64,000 bases of DNA from Sambucus nigra (Eukaryota > Streptophyta > Magnoliopsida > Dipsacales > Adoxaceae). Position 1 is the stretch's first letter; the number at the start of each line of letters is the position of its first letter. The position numbers and the translations under genes are program-made. Where the stretch lies: contig OX422209.1 in NCBI GenBank assembly GCA_949130495.1, positions 697,607,757 to 697,671,756 on the forward strand. The letters are read 5' to 3'. The notes beneath the pieces were generated by a model that saw nothing but the letters and a program-made list of their open reading frames with translations, did no database searches and was not told where the DNA came from. Shown in pieces: positions 43,546-57,100 of the stretch.

Positions 43546-44995
43546 TAATTCTACGTCTACCACCATACCAAAGGATATTTAAAACATTACATCCTTAGCG
43601 TTAAATCTCTAAACTAGACTGAAGGTTCAATAACACCTTTGAGTTAATGATCCCCCAACAAGTGATTGTTGCCTTTGTCTACGACTTCAGGTTGACTCCC
43701 ATTTTAAACCTCCACTCAAGATAACCTATGGCCCACAGATATCTTATTCACCTCCAAATACAAGCCCTATACTTGCACATACATCACGTTCGAACACATG
43801 AACCAACCAAACTACGTAAGGTTAGATCTCGTGGCTACATGAGTACATAGGCGCAATACCAAGTCCTTCTTATGGGATCGAGCCTCGTCAGTAAATATCT
43901 TGATATATTGTTCCCATGGGGATGTAATCATCTCTCAACTCTATTACACCCTATTTAGTAGATGCTACAAACGAGATATCAAACTATCTCAAAGCTGTGA
44001 TTTCTTTCTCACCCCGATAAATGCTCAAAATCATACATACTATACACAATCGGATTATGAACATTGGATCATCAGTCCACCCATTTGAAATAGTATTCTT
44101 CATTAAGAGTTTGGAAGAAAAATACGTATATTCATATTTGTTAACACTCTTATGACTAAACGGTCCACTATTTATATAAGGCTTATACCATACATGATTA
44201 TGACTTACCTGGAGGGCGAGTGTAACCATTGAAACAATTGTGATCTTTTTAAACTCAAGAATACATATTTTAAAGGACGAAAATCCATTAGCCCTCATCC
44301 CTTACCTCCTTCATATAAAAAAATGAGATATTGCACTATCTCAAGTCGCGACTTCCCACATAACCTCTATAAATGCTCAAAAGAATATACACAAATGAAC
44401 TACGTAGGAGTTAATCCCAAGCCTCCTTATGTAGTAGGCAAAATACCTAGTCCTTATCATGAGCATGAGCCTCAATAGGTTATCTATTGATATGTTCTTA
44501 TAATAGAGATTTATCCATCTCTCATATTACCTTTTTATATCTCCTCAAACCTTGAATGAGATATAAAACTATCTCAAAAGTTCAGCTCTCTTGCATATTT
44601 ACATACATACCAGTGGCCACCAATTATGCATACGCATGAAGTCATACACATGCACCCGTGTGTACCTGCATCAATTAAAGTGGTGTTCCTACACCTCTCA
44701 CTGATATCATTTCATACCTAAGCAAAAATCTACGTTTATCGAATTCTCAGCCTAAAGCCTCTCTACCAGTTCTAAAAATAGCTAAAATGTAATCAATAAA
44801 TGTTAAAAGTGCTAATAAGCATATAATTAAGGAAGTATAAAGAATAAGTGGGGTGCCTTATATTATCCCCACTCGTAACTCGATTCTCGAACCCACATAA
44901 CAAGAATCTGTGGACTAATCGCAGACATAAACCTTCTTTCGGATTAGCTCGAAAGGTATAACCCAAATATTTTATTTGTTTTTATATAAAACACG
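43546..44995 (+). repeat. right part of an Ogre/Tat-like LTR
   Basis: Continues the diverged TAGGC...ATACC repeats, then unique A+T-rich sequence ending TATATAAAACACGC before the PBS-like site. Short frames (43,900-44,088 plus, 43,984-44,298 minus) show no domain. Confidence 0.4.
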
Positions 44996-45012
44996 CTGGT
45001 GACTCTAAACAA
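44996..45012 (+). other. PBS-like site of an Ogre/Tat-like element
   Basis: TGGTGACTCTAAACAA resembles the TGGCGACTCTGCTGGGG site found just inside Ogre-type LTRs. A related GAGTCGCCA (minus TGGCGACTC) stands at 58,479-58,487. Recognition is by memory of the family. Confidence 0.4.
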
Positions 45013-45255
45013 ACTAACCGAACCCCTTAATGCATGAAACACACTTAGGCTTAGACCTAAGAACTAGGGGTGTGTGACTCAAACTGGATACGGCGACAAA
45101 CATCTTCCACGGGAAAAGTCCTTTCGACCCACGTTAAATTGATAACTCGACCTCGAGGGGATGCGATGGACCGAGTGATAATCACTCTCGGGCATCTGCC
45201 ATTAACACACAAGTTTCCCCTGAGTGCATAATCACTCAGTGTCCTCAATGACACA
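45013..45255. other. unassigned stretch
   Basis: GC-richer than its surroundings. It probably holds the junction between the left Ogre/Tat-like LTR stub and the Tat #2 fragment. The 65-codon minus-strand frame here has no recognisable domain. Confidence 0.3.
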
Positions 45256-45900
45256 CTAAGGTCCTATGACCTATTTTTTGAATTTCCTGATTTTAAAACA
45301 CTAAGTTTAGAGGTCTTACGTTCCTTTGTGGAATTTCAGTATAAAAAGATCATAGGTCCTATGGACTTATAACCGATTGAAGGACTTTTGGTTGAAAAAC
45401 AAACTAATCCCGGAGGCCTTATAACCCATTGTGGGGATCCAATCTCAAAAAACGTAAGTCCAGAGGTCTGAGGACCCATTAGGGGGATTAAGGTTGAAAA
45501 AATTCTAAGTTCTAAGGTCTCAGGACCCTCAATAGAACTGAATTTTTCCTCTTTTAAATCTTTCAACCTTTGTAAACATATTTTAGAGGTCTTAAGACCC
45601 TTTGCATAACAAAGTTCAAGTTGTAACTTTAAATCTAATGTCTTATGACCCTTAAGAGATTTAATATTTGGCCTTTAGTCCTAAAAATTTTGGGTGGCTA
45701 AGTGTTTGTATAAAAGTTTTGGGCTTTCAGTCCTAAAGAAGTACGAGTACAAAAAATCATATGGTTCTATTGTCTTATAATTAATTTCAGAGCCTTGGTC
45801 TTAACTTGAGAAGCTTCAAAAGTAGGTGGCATAGGTCTTAGGACCCCCTAATCTACTTCAACAAAATCACTACTCAATTTACTTTGCTTTGCTAAGAAAT
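45256..45900. repeat. irregular short tandem repeats, 3' UTR of Tat #2
   Basis: Repeated AGGTCT(T/G)AGGACCC-like blocks occur at about 45,350, 45,413, 45,463, 45,513, 45,583 and 45,637 (spacing 50-70). Position next to the aORF 3' end and the GGTCTGAGG core match the 127-bp array of Tat #1. The minus-strand frame at 45,336-45,566 is a by-product of the repeat. Confidence 0.6.
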
Positions 45901-46124
45901 CTTGGGCAGCAAAGGCAGTACTACCTACTAAAAAATGTCAGATAAATGAATATCATGAAAGAAATTCCTTAGAAAATCAAAGGTAAATCAAGTATGAAGT
46001 AGAGAGAAGCATTACACTAAGAAACAAAGAAATATAAAAGTTGAATTTTTAAAAACCTAAGCTATTATCATTCAACGATAAGAGAGAAAAGGTCTAAACC
46101 AAATATCACATGGCCCAAAATAGT

Positions 46125-49000
46125 TCAAAATAAAAAAAATAAAAAGTATATTATATAATAGCCTTCTAAGGCATGAGATTGGTTGGTCAACAAGAGCTTC
46201 ACTTTAGTGGGGGTTTGACTAGGGATGAGGTATGGAGGATTTTTTAGATCTTCTTCTTCTTCTCGGACTAGGGAGGCAGAGATCTTATCATGATAATCAC
46301 CATTACTTATCTCGTCATCTGATCTTTCTTCATCAGAATGAGGCGCTTTAACAAATAGCCCAGAAACGTACACATCAAGAAAGAGCTTCTGGACCTTAGC
46401 CTCGAAATCCTTAAACCAAAAATTATAATCTTGGAAAAAAAACTTCTTGAAGAGCTCAGACAGAAGATAAGCATCAAGCCTTCTCTTAACTATGTTATGA
46501 ATCTTTCCTTGAATCTCATTATGCTTCACTAGGATTTCAACATAGTCTTTTTGTATTTCCTATCCTTTGGAGATCAACATATCCTTCAATGCAGTGAGAT
46601 CGACCACCTGCTACCTCAAAACACCCATATCCCTCTCAGCCTATAGAAGTTTCCTCTGAACAGTTTGGAGCATGAGGGTTTGATCTCGTAGGGCCTCTAT
46701 TATTACCTTATGCTCAAGCTAAGCCAAAGTATGGGTATCCTCAACCTTGGTCATGGAATCATAAGAAGAAACCAAAAGGGAAGCATTATCCCTGACATTC
46801 TTCTCATTCAAAATCTTATCTTTCTCTAACTTAGTGATTTTCAGTCGCATGACTACCCTCTCCTTCTGTAAGGAAGCCTCCTTCATCATATAATTATTGA
46901 TGATCTGGTTTATCTCCAACTGGATGAGGTTCCACTTGTTCGCTAGTTTTATAACCTCATTACAGCCTCTACTGTCATCAATGGCATCCACTATAAGAGC
47001 CTCTACCAAGTTCTTGGACTATAAAATGAGGAAAATAATGATAACAACACGCATACCTTTCTAAGGAAATTGATCAATTTTTAGGTGTTGGTAGAGGTCC
47101 CCATGGCCCTCACGGTGTCCACTATATCTGAACAGTTAATTTTGGCCATGGAATGAAGGCATCCATAGTGGAGGCATTAGAATTCATCTCCTAGTGGATG
47201 GAATTATTGAATTCATCTCCACCTCATGGGTCAACAGATTCACAAGAGTAATTGGACCCTTAAGTTGGCTAGATACTTTAGTGATGCCCTTTATACCCCC
47301 CTCCATCTGAGGGAAACCACATTCTATTTCCCTTTGGTACGGGGATGACATAAAGCTGCATCAATTTGTGAGACCAGGGGATGAAAGTCCCTTAGAATAG
47401 AAAGACCACTCCATGTTTCCCCAGAGATCCCACCTGCCCCTAAATCTACTTACATTAAGGGCAAGGTTTTTGTAGACTATAACACTTAGCTTTAGGCCTT
47501 AGGGTTGCCTCCTCCACTATCTTACACTATAGATAGAAAGATCCACCGATATACTAAAATTCAAATGCTTGGTGTCTTGGACCTCTTCTTCTTATTTATC
47601 ATGGCATCAACAAGGATTTACTTGGCTTTCCTCCCATTCATTGAATGGATCAATAAAAAATTTAATTTAGTTATCACATAACTAATCATCAGTTAATAGA
47701 GAAAAGTAAAAATTAAGGTACTTAGTAGGAAACAATCATACTCTAGTAAGGGGAGGACCACACCAATCCTTAGTGAAAGCTCAAGCTTCCCCTTGGGCTA
47801 GTCATCCTAGCCTCAGAGGCCTCAGTAATCTCATTGGAAACCTCAATAGAAACTTTCCTCTTTCGAGGCACCAAGACAAAGGAATTAAACCCCAATGTAT
47901 CCCTAATAATGATTTTGGGAACCATATGAGCATCTCCAGAGGTTAAAGCCACGGGCTCAGTCCCCAACCCACTATGGAAAAGATGGTTGACTATGATAAG
48001 GATTTCAAAAGGGGTGGAGGCCAACTTCTAAGCCTGGACTATCCTGTTTATTTTCTTCGAAGATCTCTCATCAACCACTATAAAAAAAAATAATGTTGTT
48101 GAGACTCAAGACAGTGGTCAATAAATAAACTCAAGTACAAAAATTAGAGGTAAACTTTAACTTAACCACAGTCAGAGGAGTCCACCATAGGGTAAGACAA
48201 CCAATTGTCTCAGTAGGGTCAGGCTTTGTCCAGGATCCACCAATGAATAAGAATATCTCCTTCCAATTCTTACTATCATTGTTCTTATCCTTGGAAAATA
48301 CCACAGTGCCCTAAGATCCAAATAATTTAACCCTTATCCGTTACTTTCTTCTGTGCTTGGACCCGATACATCTTGAAGAACTGGATGGGGTAACATCATG
48401 CTTGCCTTAGATTAATTCCTTGAAATCCAGGACGTTGGTCATTAGTGATCTCTAATAGTTAGCCACTAGTTGGGAAGGATATATCCCCATGGACTTTAAG
48501 ATCCTTACTGCATTAAAAGGTAATGAGATCCTAGCCCCGCATTGGAGGAAACATTTATTAAAGCATGCGTGTTGGGAAACCATGGACCAAGCCCTCTCAT
48601 TAGGATTTTCAGCCCTTGAAATGATATATTCTAAAATTTGGTAGTTCTTTCAGAGGTTTACCAAGTCTTATTCCATAATCCGCGAGACCGAATAGGCCCC
48701 ACGAAAAAAACTGGGTTCGTTAACCCCTGATAGTTGATCAAGGAGGCACGAGGACCACCTGTAGATAGAGGCTTTGGGTCTAAGACATTGGAAGGTGAAA
48801 TATTTTCTACTAACATTTTGGAGAAAATGAAGGAAAGGACAACGTTGTTTGCTCGGAGAGACTGATAAAGAGAACATAGTTGGATTGAATGGTGAAGGAT
48901 TCAATCCATCCAGAGGGACTCATTTAGATCCCCTAAATCCAAACGCTTCAGTTTCTTCAGACCCAAGGCATGTCCCATCAATGCTCTGAGCCACTTTTAA
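46125..49000 (-). pseudogene. Tat #2 antisense extra ORF (aORF), decayed
   Basis: Minus-strand coding blocks in the same order as the Tat #1 aORF. First comes the domain with LPFNAVRILKSMGIYPSQL (about 48,450-48,520) and NWKEIFLFIGGSW (about 48,240-48,290). A GT-AG intron follows (about 48,078-48,171), then FEILIIVNHL and PRKRKVSIEVS (47,770-48,024, aligning with KKRKVS of Tat #1). A second intron sits near 47,019-47,056, then a coiled coil (46,719-47,009, VEALIVDAIDDSRG...KERVVMRLKITKLEKDK) and an acidic C-terminal part (46,125-46,529, HSDEERSDDEISNGDY). Stops and shifts throughout. It implies a plus-strand Tat element whose gag-pol is gone. Confidence 0.65.
48078..48171 (-). other. intron 1 of the Tat #2 aORF
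   Basis: On the minus strand the donor is near CTGTG|GTTAAG and the acceptor ATTTTTTTTATAG|TGG, placed after the NWK...GSW domain and before the KRKVS block, exactly as intron 1 of Tat #1. The donor position is uncertain by a few bases. Confidence 0.55.
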
Positions 49001-49125
49001 GCTCCTTCCTAATGCAATTTAATTATCACGAGAATCTTTGCGATTGGGTTATGAACTTACCACCAACTTGCATAACAGATAAGTGTTTCCCATTGAAATC
49101 CTTGAAATAAGCAACAAGGGGACAT
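49001..49125 (+). other. Tat #2 region between aORF and 3' LTR, with PPT
   Basis: Ends in AACAAGGGGACAT directly before TGATAATACCC; read as a polypurine tract and LTR start, parallel to Tat #1 (GGGGGTGAT then TGATATGCC). Confidence 0.5.
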
Positions 49126-52100
49126 TGATAATACCCTATTTGACCCCTGGTATTTCATTGGTTCTTTACCAAAAATGTTAAAGGTGTCTTTGACTTACCT
49201 TCCTCGATATCTCGCTATAACAAAAAAATTATTTTTCTCTAGAAAAATTATTTTGCTCTAGAAAAGTATTTTGACTTGTTTAGCATGCGATTCCAGTTTC
49301 GAGATAAACTACGTGTGAGACCCATGCGGATCACCTCGAGTCCAAGTAAATAGAGCTACTAACTCAAAATAAATAAAGCACACTTACTTGTACAACGCCC
49401 TCAAAATAGAAACCCGCACCCAACCTGCCGTAACAAAGCGAGGGTGTGAGCCTCTGCCTAGTGGGAATATACAAAGCAGTATACAAAGGACTGATAGAAA
49501 ATAATACCCACACGCTACAATCACATGCATGTGAAAATATTTACGTATCTACATATATATAGATATACCTTTGAAAAATATATATTCAAATGCATTAACC
49601 ATTTTACTTCAGAAAACCTTACGCGTCAAGATTAAATTACCCTAATCATGTAAATACTTTCTTTATTCATACTCAAGATTAGCACCACTAAACTTGATTT
49701 ATTCTAACCCATTCCTTTACCAGAATCACCCATTTTTTATTCGTTTAGATACACTTTAAGATTTTCATTGAAAAGTACCATTTTAACACACGCATTCACC
49801 GTGTTAGAAAATACTTGTTTATCATTTGGAAATCTTTTCATTTCATACTTGTGCAAATTATGGGCTTAACAAATTAATTTACATAACCGCCCATTTTTCC
49901 ACTTTACTTCACCCTTTTAACCTTTACTTATGGACAGTAATAGATTTACACATTTAATTGTCCATTTTACCCTTACCAAAACATTTATTTCATTCATTCA
50001 AGTTAATTTATATTAATATGTTTTACCACACAACCCCTTTCTTGACATTTTCCTTATTCCCTTTTATATTTTCTAGAAATCTTCCTTTACTGCATACTCA
50101 CAAAGGCCACACCGACAGCTATGTGCACCATATGCTCTGGCCAGTGATTTAGGGTTTTTCACCCCAAGGGCTCTAGGCCCTTCTTGCTTATTCCTGGTTG
50201 CATCCGAGTCCTTATTAATGTGTTTAATATTTTACACATTTCCACATTACTCCACTTCTTTACTTTTTACCCGACCAAAGCCAAAATCCGGACTTAACCA
50301 TCCATTTTTTCATTAACACTTGAAAAATTGTTTCTTTTCTTCTTTCAACTCCCTTACCCACACACACGTGATTTATACTAAAAAATTCACGCGTTAGGAC
50401 TTAATTAATTTTCACACACATTAATGTAAAGACATTATTTAACATTTTTCACTTTAAGTAAATTACCAATTTACACTCTGTTTACTAAACTTGTAATTCA
50501 GTTCCTTAATAGGTGTTATTTCTCAAAATGGTTATTAAGTTTTCAACTGCACATGTAAAAAACTTTGGCCATTTCAACACTTATTTAATATCACACTTTT
50601 GCCCAATTTTCACACTTGTCACTTTAATACCTTTAATACATAAAATAACACCCTTTATATTTTAAGCTCCCAAATTTCCATTGATCTTATTTCATGCTTA
50701 AAACCCAACAAGCCTTTCTTTAAACTTGCGCACATATTCTTTACCAAATTACTACAAGTTTATATGCATAGAAAGTAGACTTTAAATACTAAAATCCTAC
50801 CAAGTGGATTAAACATAAATTTCAAGTAATAAAAATATTTTATCAATCTCTTTAAACTCAACAAATGTCTTTTTTTTCATAATGTCTCCATTTTGCAAGA
50901 AACTTAAAAATATTTATATCATAAATATTTTGACAACATTAACATCATTCCACAATTTTATTTCATAAAAATTTCCATCATTTCCTTTTACTAGATATTT
51001 ACACAAATAATATTTTCTTACATTTTTATTCCATAAAAACGTCCATTATTTCTTTTTCACTAGAAATGCACCAAAATATCATTTCTTACATTTTTATTAT
51101 ATTAAAATGTTTATTATTTATTTTTCACTGGAAATACACCAAAATAACCTTTCTTACATTTTTGTTCCACAAAAATGTTTATTATTTCTTTTTCACTAGA
51201 AATACACCAAAACAACATTTTCTTACATTTTTATTCCATTAAAATGTGTATTATTTATTTTTCACTAGAAATACACCAAATAAACTTTCTTAAATTTTTA
51301 TTCCATAAAAAGGTTTATTATTTCTTTTTAACTAGAAATACACAAGAATAACATTATTCCACATTTTTATTCCATAAAATGTTATCCATATATATTCTGA
51401 AATTTATTCTATTTCAAAACCATTTTAAATCATCTTTTGATACTCAGTCCATACAAATGCCAAGATAGTTAATAATCAACACTAGGATGCAAGGCAATTT
51501 CCTACACACATATATTTAACTTAATATATGTAAATAACATGCTGAAATATACTACACATGAAACTTAATCAAAGTTAGTTTTTTCCCCACCTTAATGAAG
51601 CTCTAAATATGGTGGTGATGGTGATGGAAATGAAGGATTCCCCACCTCCCAAGGTGGCCTCGAGGGGGTCTCTAAAATCCCTCTTGAACCTGTCTCCATG
51701 AATCCATTCCCCATCTCAATGGAAGATTTTCTTCAACCTCCAATGAACCCTCTTAAATACTCACTCAAGCATCAAGAACACCATCTTCATGTTCACTCTA
51801 AGTCACCTACGATTTCTACCTTTGAAGTGTAAGTGGAACACCTCTAGAAATCATGGTTATAAGGGTTGCTAGTGGTGGGAGTGTGAGGTAAAAGTTGAGG
51901 AAGAGTGTTTTCTCCCATGGAAGATCCAAGTTTGAGAATAAAAGGCTTAGAAGGTCTGGTGGTTTTTCCCTCACAATCCACACGATTTGTTCTCTTATAA
52001 TCCCACCAAAGAGTAGCTTTCCTAAAGGGGGATCTTATCACCACAAATTATTCCCATATTAGGTTTAAAGTATCCATAAATTGACAGCACACGTAATCAT

Positions 52101-52564
52101 AGGGTTGGTATGTTGACACAGCCCACGTGTTTCTTTCTCTCTCTGATACAACATTAACGATCTGATATTCTCTTAACATGCTAAGAATTATATCCTCACA
52201 AACATACGTTTTAAACCCATTAACGGGAGCTTAACTGCGTATTTGGCATAACTAAATTTTCCAGGCATCGTTCGAATTATATTCTTGTCATTCAAATGAT
52301 ATTCTCTTCTCATTCGAACGACACCTATGCTCGTTCGAACGACCAACTTTTAGCTCCTATGGATTTTCCCCAAACATTTTCCAATTTCTGAGAAAAGGGC
52401 TATATATATAGTTTAATTACTTAATAATTAATAACTCCATATATAATCCAATAATTTTCTCTGTTCAATCCCATTTGTCATCCACAATCTCATAAAATTA
52501 TAATTTGTTTCTCCTCGTATAAAATCCTTATATAATTTAGTTGATTCACCCGAGAGGGATATCA
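49126..52564 (+). repeat. Tat #2 3' LTR (probable)
   Basis: Begins TGATAATACCC after a PPT-like tract and probably ends GGGATATCA at 52,564. TATATATATA near 52,397-52,408 would be the promoter, with a cluster of CGTTCGAACGA-type palindromes just upstream (52,268-52,345). It contains a 68-bp tandem array. No gene is recognised; the frames at 49,958-50,152 and 51,844-52,044 lack domains. The partner LTR is not present. Confidence 0.5.
50975..51400. repeat. 68-bp tandem array, about six copies
   Basis: The unit includes CACTAGAAATACACCAAAA, with anchors at about 51,058, 51,126, 51,194, 51,262 and 51,329, plus TTCTTACATTTTTATTCCAT and an AAATGTTTATTATTTCTTTTT block. Very A+T-rich; lies inside the Tat #2 LTR. 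Confidence 0.9.
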
Positions 52565-54154
52565 CTGGGACATATAATAATCATAAGTAACAAACAACCA
52601 TTACAAGATTATCTCACCTATGTGCAACCATTTCGAGAAAGTCTGTGAATCCTACTAGACGTCCTCATTGGTTACTAACCTAGCCACACACCATGGCTCA
52701 ATTCACCAATCGTGATGAATCGAATCACAAGCTATCCATCCTCATAAGATGACGAAACATACGAACTTGTTGTCCTCCGAAGAGCCTAACACTTGACTTC
52801 TCCCCTTAAGAGTAAGGCTTACCCTTTTTACCTCCATAACATATATGAACCACTTTGGTTAAAGAATTCCTAACACCTTTGTCAATGTCGACCTTGTTCA
52901 CCTCTCTAGTGACATCGTGTCCAACCTAATGCAACCAGATAGTTGTCAACATCATCATACCATGATCGTGTCCTAAATTCTCCTTAGAAAGTACCCCACT
53001 AAGAAACACATTAACCTTATCATAACCTCTAACTACACAATGTTATCACTAATCTTATTTCCAATTTCTACCCAAACTGAACTTATGTGATGGCCACACT
53101 GGTTGTCATTAGCATTCTAAGGTTAGTAGGTACCACAGAGGGATACATTTTCTAATACATATCGTTTTGGAAAGACGTGCCAAGAACTAGTCTCTACTTT
53201 GCTAAGGCTATTCTAACTTATGTCGTCAACACATGCCAATATTTTAATCGTGCCTCTATATTCCTCTTAAGTTCTGCTTTCAAGTCTCTAAAACGATGTC
53301 AATAATCGAAGTCCCGAATGATATTTGTAGTACTCCTCAAAACCAAGTATTAAACCGCCTAAACTAGTCATTCCATGACACCCGAGCATCACAACCACTC
53401 ACGACACAAGCTTCCAGTTTCTCATAGAAGGTTACCTCACCCATTCGTGCCAATTAAAATGACAATACTCGACACATGCATTATTTGACTCCTTTTAAAC
53501 CTTAACCAATATCCTGAGATCATCGCATGACTCTCTACACCACTATCACTAGAATACTAATACTCTATGAGACTAAATTTGATTCATCCCCTAAGGACAT
53601 TAAGCATACTCCATTCAAAAGTCCTCAAAGCCCGACCAATTTTCTTTACTTATATGACTGTCCCATCGTAGGTGCGCTTTATAATTTATCAATACTTACA
53701 TCGTGATTACTAGGTTCTTGTAAGGATACTAGTCCATGAGCCTCTACATATGGCGCACCTTAACCATTGAATACCTTAAGAGGTCACCACAAGTCAATTT
53801 CTGTTCCCAACAATGCCACACTCAATTAATCCTACGGACACCCTTAAACCATACCCACACTGGAATTACCTTACATCTAGCCATTAATTAGGATTCTAAA
53901 ATGGTCCCTGACACTCAGATTATAATCTTATCTCCCTTCTAAATGGCTATGGCCATAAGCAACGTACCAAATCGCAAACTGACGCTAATAAGGATTTTGA
54001 CACGATATGGGACGTCGCATACAAGCTATAAGCCTCTAGGTTTACATCACCGACATCACTAGGGATCCTATTCCTCAAAATTACATCATATCTCCTAAAA
54101 CCCTGACATGGAAGACTATTTAGAGTTCACTCCTAAGTCTCTTTAACCATCATT
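52565..54154. other. unassigned sequence
   Basis: Somewhat richer in G+C than the LTR to the left, with no ORF of 60 codons or more on either strand and no motif I recognise. It lies between the Tat #2 LTR end and the Copia integrase fragment, so it must be part of an inserted element or a badly decayed pol region. Confidence 0.4.
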
Positions 54155-57100
54155 GTTGCATACGTATCATGGAAGGAAAGTGTTGAGGCATTTTTGGATG
54201 GAGGTATTTAACACCAAATGCCATATGGTGCATATGGTTTATCTTCATCTACACTCACGTCACACTCCATATGTGTTATAGACTTGTAAAAAACTCAGCC
54301 TATCGTATTTTGGAATTTTTTGGAGACCTTGTGTCACGCCCCGACTTAATTTTGTTAAACTCATCCTTTTAATTAGAGATAAACTGGCTTAAACAATGCT
54401 TTAATTTAAATCTCTAAGGAAAAATAGCATAAATTTTTTTTCCCAAAGGTATGTGTAGATGAAAACATAACTGCCTTTACTTATAACTATTAAGTACTAC
54501 ATAACTTTACATAACCAAGATCCTTAGTTTAATAATTACACAAAATAAATCCTAATATTCAAACCATACTAAATATCCGTCACTCCCCCGTTTTAAGGTC
54601 CTAACTTGGCAATGAACTCCAAATTATAAGCATACATGAAACAAAACATTACAGGAGTGTAAGCTATAAAGGCTTAGTGAATGACCACATACCACACATA
54701 TAACCAATTTGAATAACAATTTTTATTTTGTTCTAATGCTATAACCCAACAGGAATTGTGAAACTCTTGCAAGCCTGGACCCGCCACAGTTCAATTAACC
54801 CACCACAGTTATTAGGGACCACCACATCCCTTTATTAGGCCCGAGTACACAAACCTTTAAGTTGGGTTAACAGGACCACCACATCCCGTAGGACCCACCA
54901 CAGTCCTTAACATTAGATAAAGGACTCACTAGTCCATATCATTATATAACATCTCTTAACATTTTTAATCATATGCATATGTTTCATAAATACAACATCA
55001 CTCCCATAAACATTTTAACACATGTGTTTAACTACACACTTCCATATGAAATTATAAGCATTTATATGTCATAAGGAAGGTCACTCACCTTGGATTTAGT
55101 GATAAGAATAATACCAACTACTTCCTTTCTATGGTAGTATTAGTTGCTTCCCCACCTAACAAGTCAATGTCGTTAGTATTTGAATACACCGATTAACATC
55201 AAAATCAGTAATGCATCACATCATTTGGTCAATCATAAATAACTAAGGAGGAATTAAATATGACACTTCAAATTTCTATAACACCCAATTAATTCGGGTT
55301 CTAACACAATTTACAGAATTTAATTACGAATTTTCTAGACAAAGTTATGCCCATTTTATTACAGCCTTTTCCAAATCATTTCCCAAGAAAAACAACAACA
55401 CTAAGGAATAACTTAACATTTTTAAGCATACATAACCTTGACCTTGAGTATAATTCATGTAAACATATAATAAACATGTTTTTATCATAAATATACATAA
55501 TAATCATGAATTTCATAAATCAAAATGCTTTACAAAAAGATGATGAAATTTAGGACTTTAAAGTATGCATTTATGATCCTAACTCCAGTTCTAACTTATG
55601 TTCTCAACCCATCCTTGTTCCAACACAATTTAGCAATATGGGTATCATTAAAATATATATCCAAATCAAAACTAAAAACATGATAAGTATAGAACTCATC
55701 CATCCGACCAACTTTGATAAAGATGGAATTACCTTACGAGGATTCCTTGATTTATAGAAAAATTTTCAAAGATTTCTTCCTTAACTTTCTTCTCTTTGTC
55801 TCTCTTTAGGCAAAACTCTTGTTCATGGCTGCATTTTCTGAACAAAGGGGATGTTTTATGAAGTTTAAGTCGGCCAAACCATCACCCACCCTCTAACCAA
55901 TCAAAAAATAGCACATGGTGTGCTAATAAGTCAATTGCCACTTAAGGAATGGACATATTTACCCTTGTTTCGTACTTTCGCTATAACTTCTTATACGAGC
56001 CTCTGTTTAACCCACCGTTTGTTGTGTTATAATATTAATTCATATATCTACAACTTTCATAATTTATGTTTCCCAAAATCATAAACTAATACGCCTAATT
56101 TGGGCTTCGAACAGGAAAGTAGCAATTTACTGAAAATCTCAAAACTTTCACATTTGGCAACCAAACATTGCCAATTTTGTATCAACACCCTTATTTAATT
56201 TTATAAACATAATCATGAATTAAAACATAATTTATGATGCATTAATCGCATAACTAATCATATGTTCTAAGCATGGTATCCCCGATCATAAGCTCAATTA
56301 ACACCTAATGTAAACAACACATATATCACATGAGCATGCATCCCCAAAACCTGATAATTAACATGTTTAACACACATAACCAATCTATAACTTATAACTC
56401 CTAAGTTATAATTAATCATGTAATTAACCTTCCTAACTATGTTTTAGGGCCTTACACCTTGTTTTATCCTTAGAGATAGAGATCACTTAGAGAAATTTGA
56501 CTCTAGAAGTGATGAGGGAATACTTTTAGGATATTCATCGAGTAGTAGAGCCTATAGGGTGTATAATCTAAGGTCATGGGATTGATAAATGTCATGATTA
56601 GAGATACAACCGAATACTTTTATTGATCATGATCTTATGTTTAAGAATAATGCACCCACCGATGACGATTTCATTGTTCCCTACATCACTATGGTGGACC
56701 TCGTGATTGAGAAAGAAGATCCACCCTCTTGAGTTGAAAGATTCATGACCCTACCGACATACTTGGTGATCCCACTCTAGCTGTTAAGACTCACTCTCAA
56801 TTAAAGAATGAGGTTAGCTACTTTTACTACACTTCCATAGCAGATCTTGAGAATGTGAAAGAAGCACTAAAGGATGAGCATTGGATAAGTGCGATGCACG
56901 ATGAGGTGCTTCAATTTTAAAAGAACAATGTTTGGGAACTAGTTCTAAACCTAAAAAGACTAATGTGATTGGTACTAAGTGGGTGTACAAAAAAAGATGG
57001 ATGAGAATGGTACTATAGTTTGCAATAATTTTAGGTTAGTTGCTCAAGGTTACACAAAAGTTTAGGGTATAGACTTTGACCAGACATTCGCTCATGTTGC

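Noticed and set aside
45057..45254. 65-codon minus-strand frame
   Set aside because: No domain or homology by eye; lies between an LTR stub and Tat #2 repeats.
39541..45255. 5' LTR partner of the 49,126-52,564 LTR
   Set aside because: I compared both by eye and found no shared stretch; ends and repeats differ, so they are different elements.
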